64,000 nt of DNA from Sphingomonas sp. PP-CE-3A-406 (GCF_003688625.1 NZ_RCWY01000001.1:1240001-1304000); one strand, 5' to 3'; shown: positions 17,233 to 27,093, numbered from the stretch's first letter. Notes: generated by a model from the sequence alone, not told the origin. Made by a program: numbers and translations.

Positions 17233-17729
17233 GGTGCTCTGCCTTCGACCTAATCCAAGCGGGTGGATCGGCTTCTAACCGGCCTCGATCCAGACCCAAA
17301 AGACATTCCCACAAACGAACGTTGACCGGGAAACCTGCCCCGTCGATCCGGCTGACAGCCGCAGACGGATGCGCTTTCTCAAAATCTGTTCCCAATTTGA
17401 AATTCTCGAAATTGCGAATTTTGATGGCAAACTGGGAAAGATGCCGATGGCTCTTGGGCGGATATGGGGTGACGACTATACCCGAACCTGAAGCCGGGTG
17501 CTGATGTACACAACACCCTCAGCACCACCGTCCGTGTATGTTCAACAAACGGTCGTTTTCTGGACAGGTGCTTCCCGCCCACGCGGATACTACAAAACCG
17601 CGCTTTGTTAGTCATTTAGGCAAGGCGATCGTTTAACAAACGGGTGCCTAAAAACGGCTCAATGCGAGCGGTTCGAAGCGATCGTGCAAAGCGGAAATGA
17701 GTTCCGAGCGCACCTACCCTAAAGGCTGA
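17233..17729. other. Intergenic region with partial repeats
   Basis: About 500 bases with no convincing gene. It contains repeat-like pieces: CATTCCCACAAACGAACGTT near 17304 and AAACGGTCGTTTTCTGG near 17549, relatives of the elements at 7348 and 7955. The frame of the following truncated gene opens only at 17730. Confidence 0.4.
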
Positions 17730-19091
17730 CCCGACGCGGCCACATCCGAGCGTTTGCCCTCTGCAGACTCACACCTCGAGCGTCTGCTTTTATCTGATCC
17801 CGCCGTTCGCGCGGACTATCTTAGTGACCGCTTTGTCACAATCCTCGCCCTTCCGCTGGGCCAATGGGCGTCGTCACGCGATATGAACCAATGACCCAAG
17901 TTGGGGCAGCGAAAGCTGGCCGGGAACGGCCGGGTATGGTTCGCGACATGGGTCGGCGTCGACCCGGATGCGGCGATCCCCGCGCTCGCGGCTCGGTTCG
18001 CCGGCTTGAACGATCCGGCAGAGCAGACGAAGCTTGCGCTCGCCTTCGTTGTCACCCTGTTCGGTGGTCGTTCGCAGGAAGGTCGCGCGCGCCAGGCCTT
18101 CCGCACGGTTGAGCACATGAAGTCGCTCTACCTCCTTATGGCTCGCTATATACGGCAGGAGGATGACATTCGGCGTGCCGGCAAGGGCGTCTACTCGCCG
18201 GGCCTGCGCGACGACGCGCAGGACGCGCGCAACGCGCTCATCGCCTTTATCCGCGAGACGCCTGGCAAACCGGCGTTCCTCGCGCTGCTCGAGATGGCGC
18301 GCGCGCACCCTGATGAGGGAAGCAGACCTTGGATGGGCTTCCACGCGAAGGCGAAGGCCGCGGCTGATTCGGACGTCGACGCCTGGGCCCCAGCACAGGT
18401 GCGCGAGTTCGGAAAGTCCCTCGTCGCGACACCCGCGAACCACCGCGAACTCTGGTATCACGCCGTCGACAAGCTCGACGCGCTGAAGCACGACCTCGAG
18501 AATGGCGACTCATCGATCGCATCGATCCTGCAGGCGGTTGACCGGGAGACGGAGTTTCGGAAGTTCATCGGCGGATGGTGCCGCGACCGCGCTGCCGGAC
18601 GATACGTCGTCCCGCAGGAAGAGGAACTGGCGGACGCCAAGCGGCCGGACCTCCGCTTCTTCGGCGTCGGCTTCGATGCACCCGTGCCGGCCGAGCTGAA
18701 GCTGGCAGACAAATGGACTGGACCGCACCTCTTCGAACGACTCGAGGTCCAGCTGTGCGGCGACTACCTGCGCGACGTCCGGTCAAGCCGGGGCATCTTC
18801 CTTTTGGTCTACCTCGGCACGAAGTCGTACTGGGATTTGCCCAACGGACGACGGGCTGACACGTTCGAGATGCTGGTCGACGAGCTCCAGCGCCACTGGA
18901 CGCTTATCGCTAACGACTACCCCGGCGTCGAGGACATACGCGTCATCGGGATAGATCTGACCCAGCGCGGCATCGACACCAAGGCGACCAAGGCCGCGAA
19001 AGCTGCCAAGAAGGCGGCGAAGATATCGGGGAAAATGACGAAACCAAGCTCGGAAAAGGGCCTTAAAAAAGGAAAGAAGCGAGGACAGTAG
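17730..19091 (+). pseudogene. 3' remnant of a HEAT-repeat protein with a nuclease-like C-terminal domain
   Basis: The coding-like frame opens at 17730 with no start codon, meets a TGA at 17892, and continues to 19091 (at least 396 residues after the stop). The protein is helical (FATWVGVDPDAAIPALAARF and similar pairs), then has a C-terminal domain RFFGVGFDAP...LEVQLCGDYLRD...GIFLLVYLGTKSYW...DIRVIGIDLTQR. This order resembles the restriction-fold C-terminal domains attached to NACHT or HEAT-repeat defence proteins; that match is from memory. The tail is lysine-rich. The missing 5' part and in-frame stop indicate a broken gene whose left junction lies in repeat-rich DNA. A downstream TTG at 17901 could still start a shorter protein. 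Confidence 0.5.
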
Positions 19092-19264
19092 AAGCGCGGT
19101 GCGACCGAACGCTACCGAACGTCCAGCTCATTGGATGGTTTGCTGAAAGCGGCCAGTCTGCAGCCGGCCTAAGATTGCTTCTTATAAACCGCCGGCCGGC
19201 TTAACTTTGAACTTCCACTTCTGACAAAAGCTGCCGTACGACATATCGTTCGCGAACGTCTGGA

Positions 19265-19381
19265 ATGAACATGCCCAAGCTGACCATGGACCGTCTGATA
19301 CACGCAATCATCATTGGCCCGGCGGCACCGACGTCTCCCAAGGTCCTGCGTCGTCGTCCCAAAGCTGCGGCCAAGGCCTAA
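19265..19381 (+). CDS. 38-residue leader-like ORF before the STAND gene
   Basis: ATG at 19265 to TAA at 19379-19381, ending five bases before the start of the large ATPase gene. The peptide has a short helix (LTMDRLIHAIIIGP) and a very basic end (KVLRRRPKAAAKA). No strong ribosome site precedes it. The tight spacing could couple its translation to the next gene. It may be a chance frame. Confidence 0.3.
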   Translation: MNMPKLTMDRLIHAIIIGPAAPTSPKVLRRRPKAAAKA

Positions 19382-19386
19382 CCATC

Positions 19387-22300
19387 ATGCCGGTATCAAA
19401 GGTTCTGACGCCTGCGGGGCAGATTAAGGCAGCGATCCTCACGCTCAAGGACAGCGGCGACGATGGCTTCGAAGGCCTGATGGCGGCGCTGCTCGGCGCG
19501 GTGACGCACTTGCCGTTCCGGCTGGCCGTTTCGGGAAGCCAGGACGGCCAGGATGGTCGCGGTGACGGGGCTGAGGAGTCGATTGCGTTCGAGGCCAAAC
19601 TCTACACGTCGAAGCTCACCAAATCAGTGGTCAACAACAAAGCCACTGAGGTGCTTGCCAGCGCCGATCCGCCCGATCTCTGGATCCTCGGCGCGACCGT
19701 CGGCGCGTCCTCTCAGATTGTCACGACCCTGCGCGCCGCCTTCGCCAAGGTCGAGACCAGCCTGCTGGTGCTCGACTGGCCGGCCAACACATCGCTGCCG
19801 CCGCTGGCCTTGCTGTGCGCCATGGTACCAGACACCTGCGCCGATTTCATCGCCTGCAACAGTAAGGCTGGCGTCGACCGGGCCGCATTGCTGGCTGCGC
19901 TCACGGCGCTGGCAGTCGCGCCGGGTTTTGCTGCGCGCGCCACCGACCTCAGCAACGCGCTGGCCGATCCGTTACTCGGTCTCGCAACGGCCCGCGCCGC
20001 CAATCATGCTACCTATGGGCGGCTCTTCGCGAGGGCAGACGAGGCCCGACATCGTTTCGGACAACCGCTGGCGCCTGCGGCCAGCCACGCTCTTGCGCCG
20101 ATCGATCGAGCGCGACGTGTCGAGCTCGATACAGTTCTGACAGCGCCGCCGGTCCCGGGGATCATCGCGGTGACCGGCGACCAGGGGTGCGGCAAATCCT
20201 GGCTCGTCGCGCAAGCCTGGCTCGCTCTGCCGGATGCCCCGTTCCTTATCTTTCTGACGGCAGCCGAAGCGGTCGCCGCAATGTCCTGTGCGCCTCAGGA
20301 GCTTATCGCACGCCAGCTGATCGAACAATCGGGCGGTGTGCAGACCATCGCGAGCCTCGATCGCTGGATGCAGCGCCTTGCACGATGGCGCGCGCGGCCC
20401 GCGACCGCGCCGCGCGTGCTCCTGGTGATTGATGGGCTCAACGAGCGTGCGCGGACCGACTGGGCGCCCTGGTTGTCGCGCCTGGCCGGCTATCTCGCGA
20501 CGATCGGTGGATGCGTGATCATCACAAGCCGGGCGCGCTATTTCAAGCGGATCGACGACCGTTTCACCGTACCGCGGCGTACGGTCACGCTTGGTGACTT
20601 TACCGATGCCGAACTCAATGCTGCGCTCGCCGCACATGGGGTCGCGCCCACACAAATCGCCAAGCGGGTCCGGTCATCACTGCGGAATCCGCGTATCCTC
20701 GGTATCGCGCTCGAGCTTCTCGGCACCGCGCAGATCGGCACCGCCGAGGAGCTGAGCATCGAGCGGTTGCTGTTCGACCATGTCCGCACCCACGCCAGCG
20801 ACCCCGCCGACGGCGAGACGCCCTGGCAGTTCAAGACCCTGCTCGCCGATCACGCCCGGCTGATCCGCGAAAGGATTGAGGGTCAGGTCACCGACGACCG
20901 GCTGATCTTCGCCCATTATGACTTCGCAGACGCGCCGCGCTTCGATCTGCCGCGCGACCTCTTGCCAGTGGTCGAGGAGCGTTTCTTTGTCGGAGTCGAG
21001 GGCGATACCGCTCTCTACCAGCTGACCGAGGACGGCCTCGTCTATGCGCTCGCCATCGCGACGATCCGCGAGCTTCAGAAGGCCGAGCGCAATGCCCGGT
21101 CAGTCACCGAGCGCCTCGCCGAAATCATCGAGCCGGTCGCCGCGCTCGACCTCGTGACCCATGTCCTGTTCGCCGCAGCGCTCATCGCCAGCGTCGACGC
21201 CGAGGTCAGTCCGGCAATCGGTGCCGCCTTACTGGCGCGTCACGCGATGCAACAAAATGCCGATGAGGACAGCTATCCCGCTTATTGTGGCATTGTCCGC
21301 AACATTCCGGCGGCGGCGCTCGATGCGCTGTTCGCGCTGGCCATCGGCGAGCCCCATGTCCAGCACAAGGAATGGCTGCTCGATGCGCTGCGCCGTGCGC
21401 GCGCCGACCGGGCAGCTTGGGCGATCATCGCGCCGCGGCTCGATGCATGGCTGCGCATCTATTCGCTCAACGCTGCGCATGGCCTCATGCCGGGCGAACG
21501 CGATGCCACGAAGCGCGCCGATGCAAAGGCGGAGACCGAAACCAAGATTGCGACCCGGCTTGCCGACCTGACGCCGTGCGAGCGCGCGATCCTTGCGCGG
21601 ATGACCCGCGACGACAGCGTCGATGGCACCGTGCTCAGCGAGGATATCTTCGCGATCCTGGCCGGCATGCCGCTGCTCGATTTCGCCGACGGGCTGATGT
21701 GCTGGGCGTTCGCCCGCTCGATCAACGGTGGCTATCATGTGCCGTGGAAGGACTTCGCCTTCGTCGTCCAGCATAACCGGATCGACTGGTTCGAAACGCG
21801 CGAGGCGCTGCTTGCGGCCGCCGCCTGCTTCACCGCCGCCGATGCCTCGCGCACCGGCCAATGGGCGCTGGTCTCAATCCTGCGCGCCACCGGCGATGCC
21901 GACGATGGCAGCCGTGCGGAGATCATCGCCAATGCGCTGATGCCCGAATGGGAGCATTTTCAGGGCTGGCGGCTGGTCGAGCGCTATTGTGCGACCGATC
22001 CGTGCGATCCAGCCTCCGAACGACCCGACACGATCGATGACACCGCCGAGCGCATAGGGGCGCTCGATCCCAAGGCCCTGGTCAGGAACCGCTGGACCGG
22101 CGAGCATGAGCACTTCCTAGGCGACGCCGCACCGGGTCTCGCACGCTTCGCACCCGATAACGTCGTCGCGATCAACCGGGCCGTGGTCAGCGACATGCTC
22201 GAGCGCCCGAGCAATATCGCGACGCTCGGCATTCCGTTGCTCGGCAGTGCCACCGTGCTGATCGAACCGGATACAGTCGAGGCAATGGCCGCGCGTGCCG

Positions 22301-24021
22301 CCGCGCTGTCCCATCCCAAGGAGCCGGTCGGGGACGCCGACACCAAGGACTGGGTCGTTTCGCAATATCTTCTGGTCACCGCCTTCGCCCATCTCGACGG
22401 CGACGCCCAGGTCCAGGTGCTCATCGATCTGCCCGAACACGGACCGCCGCTGATCCAGCTCGACAGCGTGTTTCATCCGGCGAGCGCCGACATGGTCGAT
22501 CGGCTGGTTGACCACGGGACTGCCTCGAGCGAGGAGCATCGGCTGCTGATGGCGCTGGCGTTCGTGCGCGGGTCGGACTCACCGATCAGCCCGGAGACAC
22601 TCGCGAAAATCCGGTTGTTGACCGATCATCCCAAAGGATCGGTGCGCGGTCTCGCGTTCCAGATATCGGCGGAGCATCCCGACGACGCACAGCTCACCGC
22701 CTTCGTGGCGAGCGGCTGGAGTGCCGCGACCTATCACCCGCGCGAGCATTTCTACGAACGCTGGCATGGCTCGTCGATGATGATCGCCGCGGCGATGCGG
22801 GGCCTGTTGAGCGGAGCCGAAGCCGTCGCGCGTGTCAGCCCCGATCGCTATGGCGCGGCAGCGGAAAAGCTTGGTGCCGCCGCCGTCGGTACGCCGCTCG
22901 CCAGCCTGATCGGTCAGGCCACCGCGCGCTTGCTCGAAGCGGTGATGCCGTTCCGGCCACCGCGCGTTTCGTTGAGTGACACTGCCGATGCCGACGCCGT
23001 CGCCCGCTTCTCGCTCGAGGATGACGACGCCGATTTGCCGGATGACCAGCGCTTCGCCCGGATCAACGAAAGCGACGAGGCGTTCGCCGCGCGCCAGAAG
23101 GCCGGGTGGGATCGCTTCCAGGCGTTCGAGGCTACGCTCACCAAAAGCGGTGCCGAGCTGATCCTGCGCGATATCGGCTCGAATGCGATGCGCGCGATCG
23201 CCGAAACCGACCTCGCCGCGCTTCAGGCCATTGCCAGGCAGTTGCTCGATGTCCCGACCAGCCGGTTGCCGCGCATCGCCAATCTCGCCTCTCGCATCGC
23301 CAGGGCGCTGTCCACCGCAGACCCGGATCTCGCCGTCGCGCTGTTCCGCCGTTGCGCTGGCCACGAGGCCTTTGTCCGCATCACGCGTTCGGCGGGTTCG
23401 ATCCCGCTGATGACCTGGGATATCTGGCACAGCGAGGATTCCCGCGCGATGAAGGCGTTGCGTCGCGACCGGCTCGCGCGCTGTTCGAGTGACCACGCGC
23501 TGGCAAGTGAAGTGCTCGCCGCCTGCCATGCCGGGCGGCAATCCTGGCTGGAAGATTATGCGACGCGCGAGATCGCGACCGGCCATCCCGTCGCCACCGC
23601 TCGGGCGCTGACGATCCTTGGCTTCGCCGATGAGAGCGAGACCGCCGGCGCGACGATCGCGCGGTTCGACAATCATGGCGGAATGGTCGGGCGGGCCGCC
23701 GAGGCAGCGCGGTTCGCCTATGATCGCAACCGCTGGTCACGCATCTGGTATCAGCGCCTCGCCGAGACCGGCGACCGCGTCGACTTCTGGCGCTATGGCA
23801 CCTTGCTCGCCAAGATCGCCGATGCCCGCATGGTGTTGTGGACCGGAGACTATGGGGAAGGCCCGCTGCTCGACCGGTTCGGTTATTCGCTCAACCGGCC
23901 GATCGAACGCCGCATCGAGGCGTGGAAGAAAAAGCGCGACGGCAAATTGTTCGGCCAGGACCAGCCACGCGATGTCTATCTCGAACCCGCGCCCGACGGC
24001 TTCGATCAGAGCGAGGAATGA
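19387..24021 (+). CDS. PD-(D/E)XK nuclease - STAND/NACHT ATPase, Avs-like putative phage-defence protein
   Basis: A 1544-residue protein. The N-terminal ~130 residues look like a PD-(D/E)XK nuclease: helix with DDGFEGL (about 25-31), GQDGRGD ending at D60, and IAFEAKLY with E69 and K71. A P-loop follows: Walker A TGDQGCGKS (263-271), Walker B LLVIDGLNE (345-353) and TSRARYF, as in NACHT/STAND ATPases. From about residue 560 to the end it is a long run of helical repeats, the usual sensor part. This order (nuclease, STAND ATPase, repeat sensor) is that of Avs-type proteins, which recognise phage proteins and then cut DNA. Which phage ligand it would sense cannot be told. It is preceded by a tiny ORF and by the remnant of another large helical protein, and followed convergently 36 bases away by two DUF4238 genes. 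Similarity is by architecture, not by alignment. Confidence 0.7.
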   Translation: MPVSKVLTPAGQIKAAILTLKDSGDDGFEGLMAALLGAVTHLPFRLAVSGSQDGQDGRGDGAEESIAFEAKLYTSKLTKSVVNNKATEVLASADPPDLWILGATVGASSQIVTTLRAAFAKVETSLLVLDWPANTSLPPLALLCAMVPDTCADFIACNSKAGVDRAALLAALTALAVAPGFAARATDLSNALADPLLGLATARAANHATYGRLFARADEARHRFGQPLAPAASHALAPIDRARRVELDTVLTAPPVPGIIAVTGDQGCGKSWLVAQAWLALPDAPFLIFLTAAEAVAAMSCAPQELIARQLIEQSGGVQTIASLDRWMQRLARWRARPATAPRVLLVIDGLNERARTDWAPWLSRLAGYLATIGGCVIITSRARYFKRIDDRFTVPRRTVTLGDFTDAELNAALAAHGVAPTQIAKRVRSSLRNPRILGIALELLGTAQIGTAEELSIERLLFDHVRTHASDPADGETPWQFKTLLADHARLIRERIEGQVTDDRLIFAHYDFADAPRFDLPRDLLPVVEERFFVGVEGDTALYQLTEDGLVYALAIATIRELQKAERNARSVTERLAEIIEPVAALDLVTHVLFAAALIASVDAEVSPAIGAALLARHAMQQNADEDSYPAYCGIVRNIPAAALDALFALAIGEPHVQHKEWLLDALRRARADRAAWAIIAPRLDAWLRIYSLNAAHGLMPGERDATKRADAKAETETKIATRLADLTPCERAILARMTRDDSVDGTVLSEDIFAILAGMPLLDFADGLMCWAFARSINGGYHVPWKDFAFVVQHNRIDWFETREALLAAAACFTAADASRTGQWALVSILRATGDADDGSRAEIIANALMPEWEHFQGWRLVERYCATDPCDPASERPDTIDDTAERIGALDPKALVRNRWTGEHEHFLGDAAPGLARFAPDNVVAINRAVVSDMLERPSNIATLGIPLLGSATVLIEPDTVEAMAARAAALSHPKEPVGDADTKDWVVSQYLLVTAFAHLDGDAQVQVLIDLPEHGPPLIQLDSVFHPASADMVDRLVDHGTASSEEHRLLMALAFVRGSDSPISPETLAKIRLLTDHPKGSVRGLAFQISAEHPDDAQLTAFVASGWSAATYHPREHFYERWHGSSMMIAAAMRGLLSGAEAVARVSPDRYGAAAEKLGAAAVGTPLASLIGQATARLLEAVMPFRPPRVSLSDTADADAVARFSLEDDDADLPDDQRFARINESDEAFAARQKAGWDRFQAFEATLTKSGAELILRDIGSNAMRAIAETDLAALQAIARQLLDVPTSRLPRIANLASRIARALSTADPDLAVALFRRCAGHEAFVRITRSAGSIPLMTWDIWHSEDSRAMKALRRDRLARCSSDHALASEVLAACHAGRQSWLEDYATREIATGHPVATARALTILGFADESETAGATIARFDNHGGMVGRAAEAARFAYDRNRWSRIWYQRLAETGDRVDFWRYGTLLAKIADARMVLWTGDYGEGPLLDRFGYSLNRPIERRIEAWKKKRDGKLFGQDQPRDVYLEPAPDGFDQSEE

Positions 24022-24057
24022 TGTGCGGTCCTGCGAAATGGTCGGAGCTGGGCGTCG

Positions 24058-24762
24058 CTATTCGGCGAAGCTTTCGGTGGATGAATAGAGATACTGCCAG
24101 GCGTTCTTGATCGTCATGCGATTGATGCCGGCGATCTCGTCCGCGTCCGGCGTGCGAGTCACCGGTCCGAAATTCCGGTGCGTGGGGTCGTTCGACAGAA
24201 ACAGGCAATGGCGGTTCGACAGCGGCAGCAGCATCGTCGGCTTGTTGTTGAAGTCGATCAACGGATTGCTGGAGGTCAGGAATCGTTGGTCGCTGCCCGG
24301 CGGGATCACGTTGAGCGCATAATAGAGCGGAACATAGCTATCCCAATTGTCGACTGCGGTCTTCAGCCGGACCACAAGCCAATAATCCTCGCTCCAGTGG
24401 CCGACCTTGTCGGGATGGACCGTCTCCAGCTCGTGCCGCAATCGCGGCTGGTTATGGTGCATGAACGAAATCGCCATGGCGAGCTTGCGGATATCGGCCG
24501 GGAACTGACCCTCGAGAATCTCCGTGATGACCTTCGACGCCATACCATCGATCACCGCGATCTGCTTCTCCGCCCAGTCCGGCGCATAGCCGGGCGGTGG
24601 ATTGCGCAAGCTGTTCCAGCGCTTCTTGAACCCGAAGCGCTCATTATTGCCCTTGGTAATCTTCCCCGTCTCGCTGTCGAGCCGCCACAGCGCGCCGGCC
24701 TCGGTCTCGAACCGCTTGAGATAATAGCGAGGCGTATAATGGTGCCGCTTCGAGACCGTCAT
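24058..24762 (-). CDS. DUF4238 family protein
   Basis: A 234-residue protein beginning MTVSKRHHYTPRYYLKRF, the diagnostic start of DUF4238 (K-R-H-H-Y-x-P plus aromatic helix). Further family features are MAISFMHHNQPRLR and FLTSSNPLIDFN followed by PLSNRHCLFLS. The biochemical role is unknown; members occur in defence and mobile regions, and the conserved His/Asn pattern looks catalytic. It overlaps the upstream DUF4238 gene by four bases (ATGA), so the two are translationally coupled. It ends 36 bases from the end of the STAND gene. Confidence 0.75.
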   Translation of the reverse strand: MTVSKRHHYTPRYYLKRFETEAGALWRLDSETGKITKGNNERFGFKKRWNSLRNPPPGYAPDWAEKQIAVIDGMASKVITEILEGQFPADIRKLAMAISFMHHNQPRLRHELETVHPDKVGHWSEDYWLVVRLKTAVDNWDSYVPLYYALNVIPPGSDQRFLTSSNPLIDFNNKPTMLLPLSNRHCLFLSNDPTHRNFGPVTRTPDADEIAGINRMTIKNAWQYLYSSTESFAE

Positions 24763-25784
24763 GGCATCGCCTCCGGTTCATCGGCAGGGGCTTCCCGCAC
24801 CGCCGACTTCCGGTCGCGCTCGCGTGGTCCGTTCCACTTCGGCTTGTCGGGACGCGGGCCGAAAATAAACTGACCGAACGCATAATAGCCGCCTTCGGGC
24901 GACGGCACGCGGTCGAGCTGGGCCACCGGCGACTGCTCAGCGGTGCCCGCGATCAGCGACGCTTCGCGCGTACCGGACGCGAAGATCGTGTGGTAGCCGA
25001 AGCGGCAGATCAGCCGATTGATCCTGGCAATCGCCTTGCGGTCGGTGATCGTGCGGTGGCCGATGTCCGGCCGGCGCGGACGGCTGCGACCGCGCAGGAC
25101 CATCCGGGTCGTCACCGGAAACAGCAGCTCGATCCGGCCGGCGTCCTGCGCAATCTTATAGGGTCGCATCGCCGGCGTCGGGACGCGCGGGTCATAATAG
25201 ATCACCGGATTGTCGCTGGTGAGGAACGCGTGATCGGACGCGTTGTGCAGCACATCGAAGCTGAGCGTGGCGAACAGCTTGCCCATGTCGTTGAGCGCGC
25301 GCGCCATTATCTCGAGCGATTTTTGCGGGTCGATGGTGACCTGGATCTTCTCCATCAGGTCCGGGAAGCCCTCGGGGAGCGGCGGCAGCTTCCCGGCGGC
25401 GTGCATGAGCAGCGCCTGTGTGTGCACCGAGTGGCCGAGGTACAGCTCGGCGAGATCGCGGAACGCCGGCACCCGCACGCGCATGAGGCTGAGGAAGGTG
25501 ATGATATGCGGCGCGGCTTCAAACATCGCCTCGCGGTTGGCGAGGGCTATGACGATTGTCGGCCACTTCGTCTCGATCTCGCTGAAGATCGCCTCGAGTC
25601 GATCGTCGTCGCGCATACCCTCATCGTCGAACTGCGAATAATAATAGCGCTCGAACCCGGTCGACTCCGGGCGCTGCCGGAAGGGCCGAGCAGGATCGTC
25701 CTTGCGGAAGACCTGCAGCTGCCCCGCGGCATCACAGAAATTCTTCAGGTAGGTAACCGGGACGTAGTGGTGACGTTTCGGCAT
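24759..25784 (-). CDS. DUF4238 family protein
   Basis: A 341-residue protein if started at ATG 25784 (MPKRHHYVPVTYLKNF), which matches the family N-terminus; earlier ATG 25796 adds four residues. It carries the family blocks: RHHYVP, SQFDDEG, a central helical region ending AFRDLAELYLGH, FLTSDNPVIYYDP and LLFPVTTRMVL. It is a diverged tandem relative of the next gene, longer by ~100 residues at the C-terminus. Both genes form a two-gene operon on the minus strand. Function unknown. Confidence 0.75.
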   Translation of the reverse strand: MPKRHHYVPVTYLKNFCDAAGQLQVFRKDDPARPFRQRPESTGFERYYYSQFDDEGMRDDDRLEAIFSEIETKWPTIVIALANREAMFEAAPHIITFLSLMRVRVPAFRDLAELYLGHSVHTQALLMHAAGKLPPLPEGFPDLMEKIQVTIDPQKSLEIMARALNDMGKLFATLSFDVLHNASDHAFLTSDNPVIYYDPRVPTPAMRPYKIAQDAGRIELLFPVTTRMVLRGRSRPRRPDIGHRTITDRKAIARINRLICRFGYHTIFASGTREASLIAGTAEQSPVAQLDRVPSPEGGYYAFGQFIFGPRPDKPKWNGPRERDRKSAVREAPADEPEAMP

Positions 25785-26609
25785 CGAGTGGAACATAACC
25801 AAAACATTGCCGCGCTGCCAGGCTGATCTTGGCCGCACCAATCATTTCGGTTGAAATTGAGTGACGTAGTGGCTGCGGATAACGCGAGCGTGCCCATCTA
25901 TAACGGGGCGGCACGCTGGGCGATCCGGCTCGATGCGGGTGACCTCATTTCAGGCCGACTATAACGCGTGGCTGGCGGCCGATCCGCCACACGACATCGT
26001 GCTGTTGCGCGCGCAGGTTGCCTCGGCTTGGCTCGATCGCGGCTGGGCCTTGCGCGGTGTGGTCGAGAAAGATGTCGCGGAGGCAGACATGCCAGAGTCC
26101 GAAGATCGGGCACCGCGGATCATTGGCTGCGGCTAGACGGGTGCGATTGGAAAGCCTTCAGGACGACAGACACTGATAACAAGCTCGGCATCGGCGGCAA
26201 TGGTCAGAAAACAGCTGGATGAACTTCGTTTAAAACTGTCTGCAAGTAACATCACCATGCCTCGCGTTGCGGTCGCGGTGGAGTCTTCATTCTTACGTTG
26301 TCGATCAGAAGCCGCCAGTTGGCTTGCGGCCCAATCTCAGTCGGCCCATGAGAACAGGGGTGCGATCGCTGAATGTCGGCATTTGATAAGACCCGGCGTT
26401 CGCCGCGTCGCCGGTGAACGGCAGAAATGTCCCAAGGTCAGTCCTTCCCCCCAATTAGAGCAATACCAACGAGGACGGCTTTTTTATAATCGCGCCATTA
26501 CCCCTCGAACGGTCGAGATTAGCGGGCACAGAGGCCTCACGCCGTCCTCGGCACCAAAATTTCCCAATGATCTGAGTGCCCACCGCTTTCACCTCGGGTG
26601 CACCAAACT
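25785..26609. other. Poorly coding region
   Basis: About 825 bases between the DUF4238 operon and an integrase remnant. The only protein-like frame is at 25933-26136. The rest has short overlapping frames of shadow-like composition. No terminator or RNA gene was seen. Confidence 0.45.
25933..26136 (+). CDS. Possible 67-residue hypothetical protein
   Basis: A frame with protein-like composition: FQADYNAWLAADPPHDIVLL, a helix VASAWLDRGWALRGVVEKDV, and an acidic tail. No ribosome site is clear and no family was recognised. It runs divergently from the DUF4238 operon. Confidence 0.3.
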   Translation: MRVTSFQADYNAWLAADPPHDIVLLRAQVASAWLDRGWALRGVVEKDVAEADMPESEDRAPRIIGCG

Positions 26610-26860
26610 TCATTTATCATCTCCTGATTTCAATGCCTTAACAGAATCTTTGGCTAACCTTTCCGCAAGGTTAGCCAAAAGCTTGTCTGCAGCAGTGTCT
26701 GAAAGCGTGCGCTGATCGGCCGCTGCGGTGTACCGCGCGACCTCGCTGTCGGTCGTATGACCGTCCGCGCCTTGATCTCTTGATTCGAGCAACCGGCCTC
26801 GGCGAAGCGCCGCGCAGCGGCTTTGCGCAGGCCGTGCGCCGAGCAATTCGGCAGGCCGCG
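26610..26860 (-). pseudogene. Tyrosine recombinase (phage-type integrase) C-terminal remnant, frameshifted
   Basis: On the minus strand the frame starting near 26857 reads GLPNCSAHGLRKAAARRFAE with the box-II HxxR, then AGCSNQEIKA; the reading then moves to a second frame that gives GHTTDSEVARYTAAADQRTL with the second catalytic His and the nucleophilic Tyr, ending at 26610. One lost G in a GG pair (ACG GGT expected) explains the shift. The N-terminal two thirds are absent. This is a broken integrase of the kind that inserts islands, but no matching attachment site or tRNA was found beside it. Confidence 0.7.
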
Positions 26861-26862
26861 AG

Positions 26863-27093
26863 GTGTTCGATGGATTCTGGCAGATCGTCATCGACGATTC
26901 CGGTTCCATCACGCACAGCATGAAGAACGATACACGCCAGACCTATGCGCGGACGTACCTGACGGGGATCTGTCGCGACGTGGGCATGCCGCTTAGCGTC
27001 GACCTCATGATCGAACTGAGTCGTGCGCGCGGCAAGCCCACTTATGACACGGTCTGGTGCCGGTTCGATCAGGTTCTCGCCTCACGCGAGGAA
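26863..27093 (+). pseudogene. Possible gene fragment abutting the integrase remnant
   Basis: Just past the integrase break, the plus strand reads FWQIVIDDSGSITHSMKNDT, then RTYLTGICRDVGMPLSVDLM and TYDTVWCRFDQVLA, which looks like part of a folded protein; after about 27093 the frame degrades. An ATG at 26920 exists but has no ribosome site. Not recognised. Its start at the same point where the integrase ends suggests a recombination junction near 26861. Confidence 0.25.

Noticed and set aside
22579..23676. Long minus-strand open frame
   Set aside because: It is antisense to the STAND gene, is rich in Arg and Gly, and has no domain; a high-GC shadow.
26200..26715. 171-codon plus-strand open frame
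   Set aside because: Its end overlaps the integrase remnant on the other strand, composition is shadow-like, and no ribosome site is present.
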